From Flavobacterium panacagri (GTDB taxonomy: Bacteria > Bacteroidota > Bacteroidia > Flavobacteriales > Flavobacteriaceae), in the NCBI RefSeq assembly GCF_030378165.1, contig NZ_CP119766.1, positions 806,001 to 870,000 on the forward strand: 64,000 bases of DNA. Reading direction: 5' to 3'. Made by a program: the position numbers and the translations under genes. How positions within the stretch are numbered: position 1 is the first letter of the stretch; each line of letters starts with the position of its first letter. Under the pieces are notes generated by a model. The model did no database searches and was not told where the DNA came from. It saw only the letters and a list, made by a program, of their open reading frames with translations. Of this stretch, positions 60,015 through 64,000 are shown piece after piece.

Positions 60015-60512
60015 TTATTTCTGTTTTATGACATTGTAAAAATTATAATCTGTATTGGAAGCATCAGTAATTCCAATATTTCTTCCTATAGTTACAATCT
60101 GTCCGCGGTGATATGTGCCGTGATTAATTACCTGAATCAGATAATCTGCAATTGGCAGTTCACATTCAAACCATGGATTTGTTATTTTAATTTCTGTGCT
60201 TAAATCTTCTTCAGACAATGAGTTGATGAAGTGTTTCAATTTTGCAGATGAGTTGAGCAATCCTTCAAAAATCTCTTCTTTAGATAATTCGTTTTCTGCC
60301 TTCTTTTGAGAAACATCTTTTTGAGAAATTACAGAAAACCAATATTCTTCTGTAGACCAAATATGATCGAGTGTTTTCATTATGGTTGAAAAGCTCGAAG
60401 GCACTTCTGCAGACAACAGTTCATCTGACTTCGGCGAAAGCCAGTTTACAAATTGCTGGTTTACCCATAAATTATAATCGGCATAATTGGACATTATCTT
60501 CTTTAAACTCAT
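60015..60512 (-). CDS. DinB-family protein (first of two)
   Basis: A 165-residue four-helix-bundle protein of the DinB/YfiT superfamily. The metal-site histidines are TLDHIWSTEEYW (about 47-58) and INHGTYHRGQI (about 129-139), the usual one-plus-two arrangement. Some relatives are thiol S-transferases that use bacillithiol or similar cofactors; Bacillus DinB was found as a DNA-damage-induced gene. The second DinB gene lies 47 bp upstream, so both probably form one operon. Start is the ATG at 60512, though an internal ATG at 60494 would also fit. Confidence 0.87.
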   Translation of the reverse strand: MSLKKIMSNYADYNLWVNQQFVNWLSPKSDELLSAEVPSSFSTIMKTLDHIWSTEEYWFSVISQKDVSQKKAENELSKEEIFEGLLNSSAKLKHFINSLSEEDLSTEIKITNPWFECELPIADYLIQVINHGTYHRGQIVTIGRNIGITDASNTDYNFYNVIKQK

Positions 60513-60559
60513 TGTCTTAATTTTAGATTTGTATTATTAAGTTAAGAAAAAAATATCAA

Positions 60560-61039
60560 TTATCTTTCCCAGAAAAACGGCGGTTCGATATTTAAAGCTC
60601 TTAAATACACATAAGCTTGTCCTCTGTGATGCACTTCGTTATCAATAAAATATAAGATATTCTGAATAATTGGGAATTCATACTGTCCAAAAAGATTAAA
60701 CGTTTCGCTAAAATCTTCAATAGACAATTGTTCCCAGTATGTATTGATTTCTTCTGTAGCTTCGTCCCATTTTTCCAGATACTGCGCTTTAAAAATCAAT
60801 TTTTCTCCTCCTTCTGAGAATGCTTCAGTTTGTTTCGTTACAATTCCTCTAAGTCCTGGAACTGCAATAGCCAAAAGTTCATCAACCAATTTTGCAAAAG
60901 GACGCATACCTCCTATTGAAAATTCGAAGAAATCTTTCTCTGGAAAAATCTCAATTAATCGACGTGTAAGAGCACGATGTCCTTGCCAGTGTTTCAATAA
61001 ATCTTCTTGTGTAATTACTTGTGCAGCTAATGTTTTCAT
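60560..61039 (-). CDS. DinB-family protein (second of two)
   Basis: A 159-residue DinB-superfamily protein. HWQGHRALTRRLIEIFPEKD (17-36) gives the first helix and DNEVHHRGQAYVYLRAL (about 133-149) the conserved HxxHRGQ metal site. It is only distantly like the downstream DinB gene, so the two are not a recent duplication and may act on different substrates. A TACTTTTG -7 box lies at 61071-61078 on its strand and a palindrome at 61090-61105. Confidence 0.87.
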   Translation of the reverse strand: MKTLAAQVITQEDLLKHWQGHRALTRRLIEIFPEKDFFEFSIGGMRPFAKLVDELLAIAVPGLRGIVTKQTEAFSEGGEKLIFKAQYLEKWDEATEEINTYWEQLSIEDFSETFNLFGQYEFPIIQNILYFIDNEVHHRGQAYVYLRALNIEPPFFWER

Positions 61040-61070
61040 GGTTTTAAAGTTTAAATATTTTTAATACTTC

Positions 61071-61105
61071 AAAAGTAGAATGGGCCGGTGACAACAGTTT
61101 GTCAG
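61071..61105 (-). promoter_or_regulatory. promoter -7 box and candidate operator of the DinB pair
   Basis: On the minus strand TACTTTTG (61071-61078) is a good -7 box. Just upstream lies TGACAACAGTTTGTCA (61090-61105), a palindrome with 6-bp arms, at the place of the -33 element. A site here would suit an activator or repressor such as the nearby WYL regulator. Confidence 0.5.
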
Positions 61106-61355
61106 CAGGAAAAAATAATTTTTAGAATATTTTAAAATTCTTTCTTTAATCGTAACAAAAACTAACGCTTCTCTTTCCTATTTAAACAACTTAGGCACTT
61201 TATTTACAAGCGGTTCACTAATAATTTAACACAATTAAAATTCTCTTTCATTTTTGTTTAAATAAGGTTAAAAAATCATAAAATACTGATAATCATAATT
61301 TTAAAGATAAATAATTTCGTAACTTTAAATAACCCTACTAATAAAAATATGAATT
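61106..61355. other. intergenic region before the surface protein
   Basis: About 250 bp of AT-rich sequence between the DinB promoter and the next plus-strand gene. A TAACTTTA at about 61318 is a weak -7 candidate. No gene, RNA or strong hairpin was recognised. Confidence 0.4.
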
Positions 61356-64000
61356 ATGAGAGCGGCTCTACTTCTACTTTTATTATTTTGTTCGGCTATA
61401 TCTTCATCACAAGGAATCATAGTCGATACTACAAGCTTGGGTATTCCTGAACTGGTACGAACAGAATTAATGCAGAATGGCTGTTCAAACGAAAGTAATT
61501 TTAAATTCTCCTCGCGTCAGGGAATCGGTAAATTCACAAGTACTAATCCAAACTTTCCTATTTCCAGCGGTATCATTATACGAAACGGAATGGCCAAATA
61601 TACCGAAGGATCCTATACCGGCAATAACGAAAGCAGTAAACTGAATAATGCTACCGATAGCGATTTACAGCAAATCAGTGATAGCAACGGACAAGTTGTA
61701 CCTGTTACAGATGTCAGCTTTCTTCAATTTGATTTTACGCCTTTATCAAGCAATTTTAGTTTTGATTTTCTGTTCGCCTCAAATGAATACGGTGAATTTC
61801 AATGCGGATTTAGCGATGTATTTGCTTTTATATTAACTGATTTAACAACCGGAATTTCTACAAATCTTGCTGTAGTACCAGGGACAACAACTCCAGTTTC
61901 GGTCAAAAATATTAGAGACCAGCAGTATAATTCGTCCTGTTTATCTGCCAATGCAAATTTATTTGACCGTTATAATGTTGCCAATCCAGCTGAGTCTGCT
62001 ATCAATATGAGAGGTGAGACCAAAGTTTTAACTGCTTCTTCAACTGTAATTCCAAACAGAACTTATCGCATAAAATTGGCTATTGGCGATTATAACGACA
62101 GCAATTACGATTCAGCAGTTTTTATAAAAGGAGGCAGTTTTATGACTACCATGGATTTAGGCCCCGACAGAATTATTTGCCAAGGCGAAAAAATCACACT
62201 TAAATCTGATCTCGCAGGAAATTTCAATTATGTCTGGACGCTAAACGGAGCAGTAATTCCAAACGAAACCAGCAATTCTTTGACAGTCGATAAAGCCGGA
62301 ACTTATGGAGTTACTGCAACTCTTTCTGGCTGTGTGGTTAAGGATGAAGTTGTAATTAATGATTTGATTATTAAAACTCCTAAAAACTTAACTGCTTGTT
62401 ATAGTACAATTGGCACTTATCAATATGATTTGACTCAGAACAATTTAACTGAATTAGGCATCGATCCCGCTAAATATTCGATTTATTATTTTGATTCTTT
62501 AGCTTCCGCTAATGCCAACGAACCAATTATCCCTGAAAATCAGTTAAAATCTTATGTTAGTTCTGGCAATCAAACTATATATATAAAAGTGGTACCTGTT
62601 AATGATAAAACCTTCTTTTGTGATAATTTCATTTCATTTAATTTATTAGTAACAGATCCGATCAATGTGATAAAACCACCAGACTTAAATGCTTGTGATA
62701 CTGTTTCAAAAAATGTAACCGTCGATTTAACTGTTCAGGAACCAATCATCTTAAACGGATTAAATTCTTCCCAATACAGAATCAGATATTATCAAAGCGA
62801 AACTGATGCAAATCTAGCCCGAAACAATATTGCAGATCCTAAAGTTTTCACTACGTCATTATCACAATCACCGAAAACGATCTGGGTGCGTATTGAAAAT
62901 ATTTCCAATTCCGTTTGTTATACAACATTAAATTTCAATGTAATTGTTCATCCGTTGCCGATTGTAGATAAAATTCCAAATGTAATTGCCTGCGAGAGCT
63001 ATACCCTTCCACCAATTACAAATGGCGAATACAACACCTCAACAAATGGAACGGGAACTAAACTTGATCCAGGATATATCGTTACCAAAAGCGGCACTTA
63101 CTATATCTACAAAGGCCCTACTACAAACAGCTGTACCAACGAAAGCAGTTTTAATGTAACGCTGATTTATGAAATTGGTTTTAAAAAAGAAGCTTGTGGA
63201 CAATATACCGTGCCACGAGTACCTGCGGGCGGTTTTTTCACGCAGTCTGGAGGACGTGGCGATGTTATTCCCGAAGGAACGGTTTTTACAGCAAGTCAGA
63301 CTATTTATTATTATGCTGTAATTAATGGGGCTGTATGTCGAGATATTCCAGTTCCTTTTACCGTTTATCCGCTGCCCGAAATAGACAAACCTGCGAATGT
63401 TGTTACCTGTGATTCATATACATTACCTCCTTTGACAAACGGAAATTATTTTACAGTATCAGGCGGTTTAGGCAAAGCTTTGAAAGCGGGAGATAAAATA
63501 ACTTCCAGTCAGACGATATTTGTTTTTGCAAATGACGGAAGATGCACCAATGAGCATTCTTTTAAAATTGATATCGTAAATTCTCCCGTTTTTGTTCCAA
63601 TCTCAAGATGCGGCAGTTTTACTTTACCTGCAATTGCTATTGGCGGTTATTATGAAAGTCCGGGAGGGCAAGGCAAAACTATTCCAGCCGGAACTGTTAT
63701 TACCAACTCACAAACTGTGTATTATTATGCGGCAACAACTACTTCACCCAATTGTACCGAAAATCTTAAATATGTAATTACCATAAAACCGCTTCCGCCA
63801 GTAGACACTCCTGCAAATAGACTCGAATGTGCACGTTACGTTTTACCGCCATTAGTAAATGGAAACTATTTTACAAAACCCAACGGCGGAGGAACACGAT
63901 TAAAAGCAGGTGACATTATAACTACAACACAAACTATCTATGTTTATTCAGTTGGGCCTGAATGTACAAACGAACATAGTTTTACTGTTCAAATAAAACC
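61356..64000 (+). CDS. giant surface protein with choice-of-anchor L domain (3' end beyond window)
   Basis: The frame from the ATG at 61356 stays open to the window edge (881 codons), so the gene is incomplete. A signal peptide (1-19, core LLLLLLFCSAISSS) is followed by a choice-of-anchor L domain (about 20-270; FLFASNEYGEFQCGFSDVFA in part, and FIKGGSF) and an Ig-like domain (GPDRIICQGEKITLKSD). From residue about 530 to the edge come alternating repeats of about 65-75 residues: type A with SYTLPPLTNGNYFT and CTNEHSF, type B with FTLPAIAIGGYYESPGG and IPAGTVI. Proteins of this plan in gliding Bacteroidota are very long adhesins with a C-terminal type IX sorting domain. A nearer ATG at 61349 is in another frame and closes quickly. 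Confidence 0.85.
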   Translation, partial: MRAALLLLLLFCSAISSSQGIIVDTTSLGIPELVRTELMQNGCSNESNFKFSSRQGIGKFTSTNPNFPISSGIIIRNGMAKYTEGSYTGNNESSKLNNATDSDLQQISDSNGQVVPVTDVSFLQFDFTPLSSNFSFDFLFASNEYGEFQCGFSDVFAFILTDLTTGISTNLAVVPGTTTPVSVKNIRDQQYNSSCLSANANLFDRYNVANPAESAINMRGETKVLTASSTVIPNRTYRIKLAIGDYNDSNYDSAVFIKGGSFMTTMDLGPDRIICQGEKITLKSDLAGNFNYVWTLNGAVIPNETSNSLTVDKAGTYGVTATLSGCVVKDEVVINDLIIKTPKNLTACYSTIGTYQYDLTQNNLTELGIDPAKYSIYYFDSLASANANEPIIPENQLKSYVSSGNQTIYIKVVPVNDKTFFCDNFISFNLLVTDPINVIKPPDLNACDTVSKNVTVDLTVQEPIILNGLNSSQYRIRYYQSETDANLARNNIADPKVFTTSLSQSPKTIWVRIENISNSVCYTTLNFNVIVHPLPIVDKIPNVIACESYTLPPITNGEYNTSTNGTGTKLDPGYIVTKSGTYYIYKGPTTNSCTNESSFNVTLIYEIGFKKEACGQYTVPRVPAGGFFTQSGGRGDVIPEGTVFTASQTIYYYAVINGAVCRDIPVPFTVYPLPEIDKPANVVTCDSYTLPPLTNGNYFTVSGGLGKALKAGDKITSSQTIFVFANDGRCTNEHSFKIDIVNSPVFVPISRCGSFTLPAIAIGGYYESPGGQGKTIPAGTVITNSQTVYYYAATTTSPNCTENLKYVITIKPLPPVDTPANRLECARYVLPPLVNGNYFTKPNGGGTRLKAGDIITTTQTIYVYSVGPECTNEHSFTVQIK

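Noticed and set aside
61648..63777. Short plus-strand frames inside the giant surface-protein gene
   Set aside because: They lie in other frames of the long open frame that begins at 61356.

Overview
The window looks like chromosomal DNA of a Flavobacterium-type member of the Bacteroidota. The evidence is: AT-rich sequence; SusC/SusD pairs and other TonB receptors; lipoproteins with Bacteroidota-style lipoboxes; promoters of the TTG/TAnnTTTG type with little Shine-Dalgarno signal; a choice-of-anchor-L surface protein of the kind handled by type IX secretion; and many short palindromic intergenic repeats. No tRNA, rRNA, CRISPR, integrase, transposase or phage structural gene was recognised.

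Layout. (1) 23-6211, minus strand: an NAD/ADP-ribose cluster. In transcription order it holds a Nudix-winged-helix regulator with an intact Nudix box (NrtR-like), a short PRPP-synthetase homologue, a bacterial-type PARG, a 110-aa protein, a vWA protein, a divergent adenylosuccinate-synthetase homologue, a NADAR protein and a macrodomain protein. A 21-bp palindrome sits on the promoter of the PRPP-synthetase-like gene. I consider this the best candidate for an undescribed system. (2) 6326-13776: a small PKD lipoprotein, a LysR/DJ-1/YqhD carbonyl-handling module, a large secreted YwqK/MORN-repeat protein and gpsA. (3) 14177-20925, plus strand: a four-gene operon of TonB receptor, lipoprotein with a likely DUF4876 domain, outer-membrane barrel and di-haem cytochrome c peroxidase. 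(4) 21082-27933: pheS and its small neighbour, two hypotheticals, cvpA, a membrane-anchored AraC regulator, a lipoprotein hydrolase and a barrel protein.

(5) 28346-54309: a xyloglucan-type polysaccharide utilisation locus. SusC, SusD and a surface glycan-binding lipoprotein are followed by GH2, GH31, GH97, GH39, GH3, BACON-GH5, an O-acetylesterase and GH95, all on the minus strand. Two tandem Nudix-fold regulators with degenerate Nudix boxes are divergent from susC. The expected flow is backbone cutting by GH5 at the cell surface, import through SusC/D, then removal of acetyl, fucose, galactose, xylose and glucose in the periplasm. (6) 54472-61039: lepA, two paralogous small membrane proteins, a porin-like barrel, a WYL-domain regulator and two DinB proteins. 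(7) 61356-64000: the 5' part of a giant surface adhesin that runs off the right edge.

Intergenic DNA is unusually rich in palindromes. A ~150-bp element with terminal inverted repeats occurs four times. Several shorter families occur twice each, often at gene 3' ends or between genes of the utilisation locus, where they may terminate or partly uncouple transcription. All functional statements are read from sequence and recalled family knowledge; no database search was run.
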